The notes: generated by a model not told the origin, from the letters alone. A stretch of 64,000 bases of DNA from Gadus chalcogrammus (GCF_026213295.1 NC_079426.1:12588764-12652763), one strand, 5' to 3'; shown: positions 34,407 to 46,640, counted from the stretch's first letter. Numbers and translations are program-made.

Positions 34407-35079
34407 AGTAACTTGGAAAAGTATGTTATTGGCCTTAATCCTTCACAGTTGTTGATCGAAATAAGCTCACATGATGAGAATTATACAGTTGGACTCCTCC
34501 TCCTCCTTGGATAAATAATTCATCCATGCTTGAAGTGTCTCCGTGCTTGTTGGCCAAGCACCACCTGAGGCCACCCTATGAAGGTAGGCATTGTCCGTCC
34601 TGCTCCCACTTGGCTCTCTGGCACTCAGGCCCCGCCCATTTGCTGGTTGCGAGTCTTCTCGTCAATTTGCCACCGGCACAGGTATGTAGCAGTAGATGGC
34701 TAGCTGCAATTGTTTGCATTTAAAATTAGCACACAAATTAGCCTATCTCAGCAGTTTTTGCTCGTTTGAAAACTGTATTTGGGTAGCCACTGCTGGCGTG
34801 GCGCGTCCTTTGGTGCGATCGGCTCGCGATTGCTGCAGTTTGCTGCTGATGCTCGTGAGCGCACCTCTCCTTCAGCTGTGATTTGTGACGCTGCCTGATC
34901 GGATCCAGGCCAGGTCTTCTGAGCCCTAAAAGCATAGAAACACTGCTATTTTGCCGGGAGACTATTTTGCCTGGAGGCTGTTTTGCTTGGAGACTGATTT
35001 GCTGATTTTTTGCTGACAAACCGCTTGGGCTTCTGCTATTTCTGATGACATGTTTCAAACAATTGTTACGTATTTTAAG

Positions 35080-35222
35080 AACATAAGCTGCCCCCACATA
35101 GCCTCTAGGAAGCAGATTCCAACACACAAGCTGTATTACCCTCACATAGCCACTAGGAAGCAGGACCGAACATATAAGCTGTAAATACTGTGCATAGCCA
35201 CAAGGGGAGCAGGACCTTACTG
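35080..35222. repeat. Degenerate minisatellite, unit about 45-55 bp
   Basis: Three units share the order CATAAGCTG, a CACATAGCC-like block and AGGAAGCAGGACC-like sequence (starting near 35081, 35130 and 35177). Confidence 0.6.
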
Positions 35223-35394
35223 AAGGCTGCAATAGCTACTCCATCCACAGAAGGCAACACCTTTAGACAGGTGAGGAAGCCGAGGTTAATACATCACATA
35301 GGCCACGCCTACTAGGTATTTAAACAGGTCCGGAAGCAAACAAGGGCAGAAACTTCCGGTAGTCCAGACTTGCGGGTTAGAGGCAGAGGTAGCC

Positions 35395-37440
35395 ATGGTT
35401 TCAACATTGGGGGGGACAAATGCCTGGGGGCGTGGTTCGGCCCCCCCCAGGCAAAGATTTTGAACATGCATTAATCTGGTGCAGTCTGAAAGCAAAATCT
35501 CAATACCTAGCACCTCATTTTGAAGACCTTTTTATGTTTAAAACACTTTAGTCTGGGAGTGTGGAAGACTTGAAATTAGGAAAAGGTTGACACACATATG
35601 CTTCAGAGCTGTTTTCCTTTACTTTTTAAATTAAATATAATTTTGTGCTCCTCAATATTTCAACCAATCCAGTCAGTTCTTTTTCTTCCACATTTTATTC
35701 ATTGATGTTTTGTCTTTTTTTTTTTACAAAATACACAAACAAACACCTGCACCATCACAACAAGGACACAATATCCAGCCAGTTCTTACTTCCATTACAT
35801 TTTTTATTGCATAACCATCACATTTGCCAATGTTGAGTAAACCCACCCAGGTGCATCAATCTCATGGACCTAAATAGAAGTCACCCCAAAACTTTTGTTA
35901 CCCCTCAGAAAACAGATTTTCTGATATTTTCAACCACTTGTTTAATAAGTACATAGATGAGTTTCATGAGAGAGCGCACTGAGCTAATCTCATGGTGAAA
36001 CCATTAGCCGTATTGAATGATGCACTGTGACATGTCAAGGACATAACCTACATTTTTCTGATTAGTTATAGATTAATCTATGAATACATACATTATACGA
36101 TGTTTTGTAACTTTGAATGAGACTTGACTTAATAACAATTACTATAATGCTTAGTCCACAGGTTATTAGGCTCCATGCAAACTTTTATATATATTTATTT
36201 CATTTGTACGGTGGCGCTGAGCATTCACCAATATTTTTTTTTTCACAGCTAATGTAGCCGTTAGCACACTCACGATCTCGTAATAACGAGATAAGGATCT
36301 CGAAATTACGAGAAGATATCGTATTTACGACATAAGGATCTCGTTTACGAGAAAAGGATCACGCCTCTCATTCATCAATAACGTTGCTGGCTAGCTGCAG
36401 CGGTAAAGATGACGCTATCCGACGCTATCGTATTTTATTTCCTGCTCGGGTTGAGGCATTGGGAAATATTGATGTTCCTTAAAAGTGAGGAGGGCATTAA
36501 TATAAGTGTGTCAACATTGCGCAGACATCTGAAGAGAGCATTAGTTCATATTTATTTCATAAACGGCAGTAAAAAAAATTATACCGGTGGGCATAAAAAT
36601 AAAAACGGTGGGCATCATAACAAAAACATAAATAATTTATTAAGCACACCGTATGTTCTTGGCATTCATTAGCCTTTCACAGACCCATAGTAGCCTATGG
36701 ATAGGGCGTTTAGTACGGTCCATCACCGTTGCTTCTTTCCCCATAAGATGCTACAGTCAGTAAGACGCTATCAAGAAAGGAAGTATTGCCCACCCAATGT
36801 ACACAAAACGAATGTACCCATTCGCACGTGAACGACTTCATGGCTGTCTACGCTTCAACCTCGTGCATGATGCAGAAAAGTGCAACAGCGCCCCCTGGGG
36901 TCACAGATTTCGGCGGGTCGCAGAATTCGGTGTAACACCGGGGCAACGTCATCTAGCTGTCTTACTACATAGGTAACACATAGCTAATGATGCTGCTCGC
37001 TAGAGAAGCGACAACAACCAACGAAATTTGAGAGACACTATCACACAACTTACCAGTGTTTTCGATCGTAACACGCCACTCATTTGCTGTTGTTGAAGTT
37101 TTTGATTCCGTGGTCATGTAAAAAGACGGTTGATGCCCAAAGCAATCGAGTGACAAGTCACCGTCACCGAGCCGCACGTGCGGGGACGAATCAAATCATG
37201 GATCTGTCCCATTGGCTAGATAGCACGAACAGCCATATTCCCATTGGCTGTAAGAGCTGTAAATGGAATCGGATTGAGTTATTAGGGTGTGCGGCGCGCA
37301 CTGTGTGCAGAGATGCGTTCAGGGAACGGAGTGTTCTTCAGAGAAAACCGTACATGGAAATATTGAATTGCTATATATTCCCAGCGATTGGGGGGGACAT
37401 TTTGGGCATATCTGAACATTGGGGGGGACTTGTACCCCCA
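35395..37440. other. Repeat-rich stretch between gsto1 and the DUF4806 gene
   Basis: Both ends carry an AACATTGGGGGGGACA-like block (35403 and 37421), in direct orientation. Between them are AT-rich sequence, the palindrome cluster at 36270-36365 and a short integrase-like frame at 36409. It may be one composite insertion, but boundaries and class are not proven. Confidence 0.35.
36270..36535 (+). mobile_element. Palindrome cluster and start of an integrase-like ORF
   Basis: Several short palindromes of the type TCTCGTAATAACGAGA, TCTCGAAATTACGAGA and TCTCGTTTACGAGA stand in a row, followed about 45 bp later by an ATG (36409). The first 40 codons read like the N-terminal helix-turn-helix of fish integrase/transposase proteins (FYFLLGLRHWEILMFL, then ISVSTLRRHLKRAL). 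The frame then degenerates. This looks like the 5' end of a decayed DNA transposon. Confidence 0.45.
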
Positions 37441-37445
37441 ATGTA

Positions 37446-38040
37446 TAATAATATAATAATAATAATAATAAATTGTATTTATAATGCACTTTATATTCAA
37501 GAATCTCAAAGTGCTTCAGAGAAAAAATACCAAAAAAACTATTAAAAGGGGAACCTCAAAGAAAGTTTAGCTAAATGCTCTTTTAAAGAGATGGGTTTTG
37601 AGGTTCCGTTTAAAAAGAGCTGTAGTCTGTGGAGCCCTCAGGTGGTCAGGGAGGGCGTTCCATAGTCTAGGGGCAGCAGCAAAAAAGGCCCGATCACCCA
37701 TGGTGCACAGCTTTGTATGTCGGGTTTGGAGGGTGTGAGTGGATCCTGAACGGAGTGTACGTGAGTTTGTCGGGGGGGTGAGGAGTTCCTGAAGGTAGAG
37801 GGGGGCAAGTCCGTGAAGGCACTGGTGGGTGAGGAGGGAGACCTTGTACTCAATTCTGAGTGAGACAGGGAGCCAGTGCAGTGATTTCAGGATGGGGGTG
37901 ATGTGGTCATGCTTGCGCACCCTCATCAGGACCCTGGCAGCACTGTTTTGAATGTATTGGAGCCTCTGGATGCTCTTGCCAGGATCCCAATGAGGAGTGC
38001 ATTGCAGTAGTCCAACCTGGAGGAGACAAAGGCATGGCCG
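37446..38040 (-). mobile_element. L2/Rex-type LINE 3' fragment
   Basis: The minus strand encodes SSRLDYCNALLIG, then (frameshifted) QNSAARVL, KHDHITPILKSLHWLPVS and FFAAAPRLWNALPDHLRAP, ending HLFKRAF. These are the C-terminal signature blocks of L2-like polymerases. An AATAATAATAAATTGTATTTATA tail (truncated here) lies at the 3' end (37446-37485). 5'-truncated and frameshifted. Confidence 0.8.
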
Positions 38041-39299
38041 CTATGCCTATGGTATTGGCCAGCTGGTAGTCGCTCGCACGTGTTCAATACAATTCCCCTC
38101 CTTTTGCTTCGTAGTTACAATACCGAAATACTTTGACAAATAAAGTGAGTTAAAAGCGATGGACTACTTTCTTCGAAGAACGCAGCACAGTAATGAATTG
38201 TTTATTCTCCACACAATGGACAACACCATATAAGGTTCTATGATTTTGTAGACAAGTTAATGACTACAAACATGTACATTTTGCCATTTCCGCTATAACA
38301 AAGACAGGCCAAAGGCCAAAGTTTACCTGGGTATATTAGAACATGTAGGCGTGGCTTAGCCTATTTACTATTCCACCCACTCCCAATAAAACTGTTCGTT
38401 TAGCTGCGTTCGAAGGATGTGCAATCTATGATTGAGCTTGGTCTGGCAGGCTAGATAAATCTGTTACTTTCCCCTTATTGTTTTGGTTTCTTAAATTAAA
38501 TTGTGTTGGCCTATGTTCCCATTTTGATTAGTTTATTTATGTTAATCATTTATTTTGTATCCGTTGCATTAGGATACTTTGTTGGGTGATTTAAACAAGT
38601 TAATGATGTTTACTTCTAAAATAATCGAGTGCGTGTGTCTTCGTGTGTGCGTTCCCGCACATCCCTCGCTGACCCATCTCCCAACTGGTAAGCCTCAGCT
38701 GTTGAATTGGAGTTTCTGTCCTGATATCCCTATTGAGTAAATGTTTTTTAGTATCTTTATGAGATTTTAACTTTTGTAATAATGGAATAATTGTTGGAAC
38801 TGGAATACCATCTCCTGCCTCTCAGTAAAACTAACCTAAGGGCCTTGTTGCTGGTATCAGGAGCGTCGCTAGCAATTGAAAACATTCGGGGCTGTAGCCC
38901 AGAAGTTAAGAGTCCTTTTTAAAATGAGGGTTCAGGGTTTTTCCCCATGAGAATTTTTGAAAACGGGGCTGATAAACATGCAATTTTAACGTAGTTTGAG
39001 AAGGAAAGGAAAGACCCATCGTCATGTCTGACTCACGTCGGGGCAGGCGAGTAGGTTAGTGTTTACATAAAGGATAGGAAAGTGCAGCACATACACCATA
39101 TGCCAAAATGAGTCATTAGAATAGCCTAATAATGCAACCACATTAAAGTCTATACTCTACGGGGCTACAATAATAAGATTGTAGCGCAAACGTTCAAATG
39201 ACATGGCTCCACTTAGAAAAAAGTACAACCTGAAATTCAGTCAGTTGTCAAATTTGCTGAACAAAATGTTAAACTTAAATAATCGTTCGTAATTAACTT

Positions 39300-39610
39300 G
39301 TAGTCCATTTATTTAGGCTCTCAATAGCATAACCATACAGCATTGCCACATCGGCGGGAATACACGGCAGACGCAATGGACGACGGAAGGCGTGTCTGAC
39401 GGATGGGGGAGTGGTATTTCCCGACGGAGCCAAGATCTGATTGGCTGACGGATCCGTTGCAGCCCGAAAAGTTGAAATTTTCCCAACTTCTGAACGCAAG
39501 AGATGGAGCCGATGGAACGGACGGACCCACAATCCATTTCAGGATCGCCCAATGCAAAGTCAATGAGATCCGTCAACAGACGGATGCAGTGGGCAAGGTG
39601 TGTTTATAGG
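39300..39610. mobile_element. Possible MITE rich in GACGGA/TCCGTC motifs
   Basis: GACGGA and TCCGTC recur symmetrically and the centre holds a CCCGAAAAGTTGAAATTTTC near-palindrome. The symmetry suggests a non-autonomous DNA element. No target duplication was identified and no protein is recognised in any frame. Confidence 0.4.
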
Positions 39611-39924
39611 CCTGCATGTACGGTAAAATTCATGCTGGTATAAATATACATTTGATAGTATTTCCCATCTTTGCTGAGCAACAGTTATTTTTAAAATTAA
39701 TACACCTAGCAAGCACCTAGCCTCTAACCATATAGCAAAAATCTTATGGCCCAAAACTGGCATGCCATTTTGGCAATGCTTTGGAATGATGTACAGCCCA
39801 AATTTGTGCCAAAAGAAAACAAAAAGGAGGCCAAAACCCAGCCAAAACCAATTTTGGAATACCAAAATGTAGCCAGTATCCCAAAGAGTGGCCAAAATCC
39901 CCAGACCATTACCAAAAAGAAGCC

Positions 39925-40050
39925 ATAACTGACCCAAAGTGATCCCAATAACCGACCCAAAATGATCCCATAACTGACCCAAATTTATCCCATAACTGAC
40001 CCAAAGTGATCCCATAACTGACCCAAGTGATCCCATAATTGACCCAAACC
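39925..40050. repeat. Minisatellite, about 20-23 bp unit
   Basis: About six copies of ACTGACCCAAAGTGATCCCATA with small changes. The antisense GSLWVSYG-like frame across it is a product of the repeat. Confidence 0.75.
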
Positions 40051-40138
40051 TCATAAGTTACATTGTTAATTTATTTTCTATGTGTATAATGCACAAATAA
40101 TTAAACAAAATATTATAAAAGTAGTATCTTTATTCGAT

Positions 40139-42071
40139 TTAATCAGTTTGCTCCTGGTTTGGAGCCGGCTGGCGTTTTTTCCTTCCTCCCTCCCTATCCC
40201 CAGCCCAGTAAAACCATTGTTTAATGGCATCCGCAAATTTGCACATCCGTTTGCGATTGAACAGGATGGATTGCGCCTAACTGCATCTGAAATTGAAGAA
40301 GCACACAAAGATAGTTTGTGTCAGTGATTTTAACAAATATAACTGGATTTAAACAGCAATACTGCAATGCATGCTACAATCTTTTTCCCGCAAAGTTCCA
40401 ACTGTAAGCATTGACAAAATAACTTATCACGGGAGATAGGTGCATGCTCTGTGGCTGTGTGGGCTGTGTGTTGTCTCCCAGAAACGGGGTTCTGACGGAC
40501 GTTTTTCATATTAATCACATCGTTTTAGTTAACAATAATTTTGAATTAACAATAATTTTGGCCAGGTGTGTTTCAGCATGGTAGCCTATATCATACTAAC
40601 ATAAAAAAAAGAAAAGGAAAAAAAGCAGAATAAATTTAGCGCTCAGTGTTGATTCTGTGGCGCTGTGCTATGTATGGGAAACAAAGAAAATCAAAAGCAG
40701 CTCACCAATTCCTGACGAAGGTCCCGCTGGCTTGCCAGGTCGCCCTCCAGGGTCTCCAGAGCCAGTTTATCCCCTAGCGGAAAATAGGCAGTATGCCTGG
40801 AGGTGGTGGACATCTTCTGACCTCCCTGGATAGATCTGTGGAGGTCTTGGATCATGCGTATCATGGTCTTTTGCTGGTCCATCAGGATTGTTGGTTAACC
40901 AACAGGTCACGCAGAAGAGCGTAAAATAAAAAAAGCAACATTTAGTAGGCTTATAAAAAGGCAGTTTTAAATCTTCAACGCATGCATTTTTGTCTGTACA
41001 TTCATTATTTATTTATGTATTATTTATTAATCTATTAATTTGCCCAGCTACCTATCCATCTATCTATTTATCTATTATATCCCAAGGATATATACCCATA
41101 TATATATATATAGAGAGTGAATATATCACTCATATCAAGTGACGGCTGGAGGAGGTAACACATTAATTCTTACTTCCACACATTTGATCACAGCCTCTGA
41201 TAGCATGATGCCCCTGCTGACTCCCTGACCCTGGACTGACAGACTGGCCCTGATAAGGTGTACTATCTCCACCTCTGTCCCTGACTCTGCCATGTCACCT
41301 CCACCATAACTCGTGCCAATTGCTTGGCGAAGGGTTGACCCCAGGGTCCTTAAGTGCTGGAGGTGGGCGTAAAAATATATATTTTAAACACCTATGAATT
41401 GTTATTATTTCAAATTTCAACTTAATTTTCAATTATGATTGCCTAGTTTATTAGTGAACAACAATTTACATATTTTTTCATCTATCATCTCCACTAAAAA
41501 AGCAACTTTTAAATTACATTTTATTTAAAACTAAAGACTTTAATTACAGCGGCTGATGTTGGACGGTCCAGAGACAGCAGGGGTCTTAGGGAGATTTTGG
41601 AAGGCCTGTTTCTTTGGAGGACTGGGGTCTTGACTTTCAAAGTCCAGTCGGACGTGTCTACTTGGCCTTTATTAGAGACAGACAAAACAAAAGACAAATA
41701 TATGAGTTCATAAAGAGACTGGCTTTGCACAAATAAAAAAAAGTCATTTTGAGATGCATAAAAGTCATACTTGATTTTCTTTTGGGTCTGCGGTCTGTTG
41801 TCGGGTCTTCGGCCTCTGATGCCAAATCAATTTGGTTTTGAGCCAGTGGCAGCTTCTGGCGACACTCCAGATAGTTATCTGTTGAACAGAACTCGAATTT
41901 AGGATTGTATTTATTGATATCATGACTGATCGGGTAATTATTTAAGGATACATACCTGAAGAAAAAAAAAAAAAAAAACTGCATGCCCCACTATTGTACC
42001 ATTGCGTGGGCACAACCTCCACCTCCTCGGAATTGTCAAAGCAGACAACGGAATACATAGTAGCTGGTCTT
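40139..42071 (-). CDS. DUF4806-domain protein (fish-expanded family), frame disturbed near the 3' end
   Basis: The coding start is ATG at 42058 (MYSVVCFDNSEEVEVVPTQW), the usual N-terminus of this fish family. Exons I can support are 41951-42071 (end uncertain because of a T17 run), 41771-41878 (DNYLECRQKL, then acidic and basic runs), about 41551-41661, 41174-41356, 40706-40873 (QQKTMIRMIQ, then YFPLGDKLALETLEGDL, the start of DUF4806) and about 40139-40280 (ADAIKQWFYWAGDREGG, then RKKR, the DUF4806 end). One exon in 40290-40700 is not resolved; LELCGKKIVACIAVLL near 40400 is a candidate. In the last exon the upstream AVRRNP frame and the downstream AGDREGG frame differ by one nucleotide. 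Function is unknown in the family. A non-coding first exon with donor AAG|GTAAGT ends near 42821. Head-to-head with ina. Confidence 0.65.
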
Positions 42072-42195
42072 CTGCATGAAAACAAAAATCAAACTGTTAA
42101 CCAGTTTAACCCTACTGCCTTGCATGCCAAACCTACATTTAACAACAGAACAATTAAAAAATAACTGAACATATTGACAAATCAATAAATGCAGG

Positions 42196-42211
42196 GTGTG
42201 TGTGTGTGTGT

Positions 42212-42286
<75 letters not shown>

Positions 42287-42306
42287 TGTGTGTGGTGTGT
42301 GTGTGT
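42196..42306. repeat. (GT)n microsatellite in intron 1 of the DUF4806 gene
   Basis: About 110 bp of GT with GGT interruptions. Confidence 0.9.
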
Positions 42307-42820
42307 CTCGATTGGTCCTCTTCATTTTTTGGCAAGTTGGGCCAACGGATTTGCAAGGTTAAAGGTGGTGGTTATCTGTGATTCACATATTTATTTTCAC
42401 TGTCTCTGCATATTTCCCACGGTCCCACCGAGCGCGTAGCCTACTCGCTTATTAGCCTAGCCTGCTCGACTTCATTCGACATAGGTTTCAAAGGTAGCGC
42501 GGATAGATTCAGGATTTACCATACTCCTTATCTAAAATACATTTATACACGATGCAAGGCGTATTATCCACAAGAAATAGGCTAGAATATATTCTAGCTA
42601 GGAAGGAAATAATGATCGGCTCGCTGCAATTGCCTGCTCTATATCCCACCATATTTAGTCATTTAGCAAACGCTTAACGTAGGATAAGCTATTAAATGTA
42701 ACGTTGTGGAGCGCATGACTAGGGCGTTTCAAACCGATAAAACGACCATGAGTAACTTAATGTGAGTAATAACAATACCTTTTTTTAGAAAGAGAATAAA
42801 TGTAGGCTATGCAACTTACC

Positions 42821-42900
42821 TTAAGTTATCACGCCGGCAAACTGTTGTTGGAGAGCTCTTCTCTGGGCATGATTCTTCAAAATTCCCGGTCTTTGCGCAG
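42821..42900 (-). other. Probable non-coding first exon of the DUF4806 gene
   Basis: On the minus strand a GC-richer segment ends CTTAAG|GTAAGTTGC, a strong donor, and no long frame crosses it. The 5' limit is a guess. Confidence 0.35.
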
Positions 42901-42924
42901 CCTTATGGCTAGCCGGATAGATGC

Positions 42925-43070
42925 CAAAGCGCACCCGAAGTCATGAAATGCAATCCCGCTCATCACCTTGTCGGCTGGTTAACAGGACATAAGCCATAAA
43001 CGCACCCGAAGTCATGGGATGCAATCCCGCTCATCACCCTGTCGGCTGGTTAACCAGACATAAGCCATAA
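42925..43070. repeat. Tandem duplication, unit about 75 bp
   Basis: CGCACCCGAAGTCATG through GGACATAAGCCATAA occurs twice in a row (42931-43000 and 43002-43071 approximately) with a few substitutions. It lies just upstream of the DUF4806 gene and about 600 bp before ina. Confidence 0.8.
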
Positions 43071-43610
43071 CTCAGCCAGAATTACATGGCGCCCATTTAT
43101 TATGGCAGATCATAATTAAGCCACAGGTCTCCCAAACATCTTAGAGGAGCTTATCATGTGCCAAAAAATATACGAAGCCGGTATGAAATTAAACTGATTC
43201 TGGAAAAAAGTATAAATGATGCAATTATGTCGTTAAAGCATAATATCTATAATATGATAAAGATTTGAATATTTAGAGTGAATGCTGATACAGCATTCAC
43301 ACGATGGGGAATCAAAAGCAGAGAAAAATTAGGTATTTTTTCTGTATAATTTGTATTCTCTCCATAGACCTCCTTCTATATATAATTTGTATTCTCCATT
43401 TTTCTACACCTAGTTTTTCTAAATGTTAAAATCCCTTTTGAACCACTTTCGTGGTCATTCTGTTTCTCACTTAATGAGGTGAACTTCATTGCACCCTGTC
43501 GGCGCAATTAAGTGTTTTACCGTAAAAGGCAACCTAGATGCGCAATCGATCCTTTAAGTTTAGACGGCGAGGGCGCGCTACTCCGAAGTGTAGATTGCGT
43601 GACCGCAGTC

Positions 43611-43618
43611 CTTTATAA
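43611..43618 (+). promoter_or_regulatory. TATA-like box of ina
   Basis: CTTTATAA lies 67-74 bp upstream of the ina start codon in a GC-richer promoter. Spacing allows a short 5' UTR of roughly 45 bp. Confidence 0.5.
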
Positions 43619-43684
43619 GCTCCACTAAAGCTCTTAAGTAAATCAGTCTGTCGCCTTCCCCCTCTACGTTGTCGTCTCGCCGCA

Positions 43685-46334
43685 ATGACGAACTATGGAG
43701 ACCAACACTATTCTTCTTCATCCTATCGAAAGATTTTCGGGGATTCCCCGCGTTTTTCGAACACATCCACCTCCTCCTCCTCGCGCGGGAGAAGCGCTGG
43801 AAGTGTGTCTCGCGGCTCAGCTGACACCAGATCCCTGAGATCTCTGCAGGGGTCGTCGTCTCGCAACACCGCGTCCGCGTCATCCTTCGGTTACTATAGG
43901 AGGACCCCGGGTGCCGGGGACTTTGTGGATTCAACCCAGGTCTCCGCGGTCAACAGCGAGTTCAAACTGGTTCGGACCAGCGAGAAGGAGCAGCTGCAGG
44001 GGCTGAACGACCGTTTTGCCACTTTTATCGACAAGGTCCGGCACCTGGAGCAGCAGAATAGTGCCCTGGAGAGCGAGCTGGTCACACTGCAACGCAAACA
44101 ACAAGAACCGTCGCGCGTCGCCGAGCTTTACCAGGAGGAGCTGCGCAACCTGCGCGCCCAGGTGGAGGAGCTTAACGCCGAGAAGAACCAAGTGCTCATC
44201 GAGCGGGATAACTTGGAGGAAGAGCACCAAAAGCTCCTCGCCAAATATGAAGACGAGGTCAGGGCGCGAAAGGAGGTCGAGCAGACCCTCAAGTCGTATC
44301 GGAAAGACGTCGACGACGCGACCCTCGCACGCCTGGACCTCGAGCGCAAAGTGGACTCGCTGTCGGAGGAGATTTCCTTCCTGAGGAAGGTGCACGGCGA
44401 GGAGATGCACGAGCTGAGCGCGATGATGCACGCCGCGGCGCAGGGGGCGTCCGTGGACGTGGCGATGCCCAAGCCCGACCTCACGTTGGCTCTGAAGGAG
44501 ATACGGAACCAGTACGAGGCCGTGGCGTCAAAGAACCTCCAGTCCTCCGAGGAGTGGTACAAGTCCAAGTTCGCCAACCTGAACGAACAGGCGATCCGGG
44601 GCAACGAGGCGATGCGCGCCAGCAAGGAGGAGATCAACGAGTTCCGGAGGCAGCTGCAGTCCAAGACCCTGGAGCTTGAGACGCTGCGAGGGGCCAACGA
44701 GTCTCTGGAGAGACAGATGAGGGAGGCGGAGGACACACACAGTGCGGAGATAGCCGCCATGCAGGCAAGAGCAGACACCAGGAACAATGATAACATTGAT
44801 TATTTTTTATTTTGTGGAACGTTTGAATAGATTAGGATTTCAGGTTTGACTTTTACTGGAGATCGATTGCACATCGCTTTAACGTCCATTCTAATTACAC
44901 AATAACGCAGAAAACGTAGGCTACTATATCAATACTAACCCAAACGGTGTCCAAACGATTCACCTTTAATTCATTTATCTCGGTTCATCAACCACCTCAA
45001 CCGCCACCCTGGACCCTTATTGGATCAGAAGGTGGTGGCCTTAAAGATGGCACGTTAATCCTTCTTAATGGAAGGTGTTGAGTCATAAGGTTAAAGTGTA
45101 CTTGTTCGAAAGGCCTGATTGAGTGATCTATCAGTCATTCGTCTCATTAGTTTTTCTCACAGCTAGTGGTATAATAGGGCAATTTTCTCACTTTCATTCA
45201 CTAACTCGCTCTATCATTTCCTAAAATAAGATTACAAAAGATGACAACATTTGAATAGAAAAAGAAAAGTGATAATGTAAAAGTTTAATGCAATATCAAT
45301 CAGAAAATATGTAAACAAAGTGGAAAAAGTAGCCTACTTGAATAACACAATTGTATGTTTGTATATTATATTATATTACAGAAAAGTGTTAGCCTTGAGA
45401 TGAGGGTTGGCGTTCACCCACTCAGCCTCTCTTTCTGCATGTTCCAGGACACTATTGGCCACTTGGACAGTGAACTGCGCAACATGAAGAGTGAGACAGC
45501 GCAGCACATGAGGGAATACCAGGAGCTGCTCAACATCAAGATGGCACTGGACATGGAGATCGCAGCATACAGGTACCAGCTAGCAGACCAACCAATTAGC
45601 AGCTTGGCAGCCCCCATCGTTACAATCCTTTTATCGAGATGAATACTAAATGGCTGACGAACATATAGAACAGAATGTGTCCTCAACTTTGTGGTCTTTA
45701 ATAAGTAAATAATAAGTTACCTGTTTGATGATGCATTCCTGATACCTAAAGGTATACATGACTTGTATCCCAAAGCAAACTAAAAACGTATTGTGGTTTG
45801 ATGTTGTTAAGAGTAAAGAATAAAAAATAAAGATGTTTGAAGCAGATGCAAGTTGTGATAGCAATACATTTTCTAATAAAAATGAGGCCACAGGCCAAAA
45901 CCGGTTGGCAGCCACTAGACAACACTAGAGCCATGGTGCTACAGTTCTAAAACATGACCGAACAAATTGACTGTACAATTAACGAAGACGGAAAATGTAA
46001 AGAATAGAGAGGTCAACCTTTCCACCACACCAACTGTCATCTTTATCCATGTCAGAGTAAGTCATTACATCTCCTGAATATTAATATCTTTCCCTCTTGG
46101 TCCAAAAGAAAACTGCTGGAAGGGGAGGAGAGCCACTTCAGTTCGGGCGTCTCGTTCGGCGTGTCCAACCACAGTACCGTGGGCGGCGGCTACGGCTTCC
46201 CCCTGCCCCGCTCCTCTCTGAGCTCCACCGGGAGCAGTCGCAGAGAGAAACAAGCCTCCCCAGAGGGGAACACTGCCAAAGAGCCCGGGGAGATGAAGAA
46301 CGATGATGACGCAGACGTCAACTCCAACAGCTAA
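43685..46334 (+). CDS. ina: Alpha-internexin (type IV intermediate filament; gefiltin-like)
   Basis: Three exons are 43685-44764, 45448-45572 and 46109-46334, giving 476 residues (human INA 499). The head (residues 1-100) is Ser/Arg-rich with the internexin-like [13 protein letters not shown]. The rod starts with [19 protein letters not shown] (residues 101-118). It continues through coils with DLERKVDSL and [15 protein letters not shown], and ends with the helix-termination motif [20 protein letters not shown], then KLLEGEE (residues about 383-409). The tail is short, Ser/Gly-rich and then acidic. INA forms neuronal neurofilaments with the NEFL/M/H chains; fish gefiltin is its orthologue. 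Intron 1 begins with a GC donor (CAG|GCAAGA). Intron 3's acceptor CCAAAAG is unusually purine-rich. A TATA-like box lies at 43611. AATAAA at 46635 is the likely polyadenylation signal. Other type IV proteins are possible but fit less well. Confidence 0.93.
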
Positions 46335-46386
46335 ACAAACCCAAAGAGAATACTCTTTGATATGTAAACAAAGTGGAAAAAGAATA

Positions 46387-46419
46387 GATCAGACTTTGGG
46401 TCTGATCTATTCTGTTCCG
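46387..46419. repeat. Hairpin in the ina 3' UTR
   Basis: AGAATAGATCAGAC and its exact complement GTCTGATCTATTCT are separated by TTTGG, 48 bp after the stop codon. A 14-bp perfect stem could form in the mRNA. Confidence 0.75.
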
Positions 46420-46634
46420 GTTGCATCTTTAACAGTTATACTAGATATTTTAAATGTTTGGCAGGAGTGTTCAGGTTTATTTAACTATGCTGTTTATTAT
46501 CAATAAGCTAGGCTCTACTCGTATAGTAGAGCATATACTAGACGAGTATATGCTTGTCTAGTGGGAGAATGGGCGGTGGGAGAATTTGTCTACCTCCTTC
46601 TCAATCGAGACAATCACTAAATCTACTTACTGAA

Positions 46635-46640
46635 AATAAA
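46635..46640 (+). promoter_or_regulatory. ina polyadenylation signal AATAAA
   Basis: AATAAA about 300 bp after the ina stop, with GT-rich sequence after it. The convergent pcgf6 transcript probably ends near 46930, where its own signal (TTTATT on plus) lies, leaving about 300 bp between the two ends. Confidence 0.5.

Noticed and set aside
35080..35222. Possible CRISPR-like array
   Set aside because: Repeats are diverged and spacers not unique; the genome is eukaryotic, so this is a minisatellite.
34738..35232. 164-codon minus-strand frame
   Set aside because: Runs through the 45-55 bp minisatellite and repeat flanks; no domain.
39560..40054. 164-codon minus-strand frame rich in GSLWVSYG
   Set aside because: Arises from the GACCCAAAGTGATCCCATA minisatellite.
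43894..44796. Long antisense and shifted frames across ina exon 1
   Set aside because: Shadows of a GC-rich coding exon; the sense frame carries the intermediate-filament motifs.
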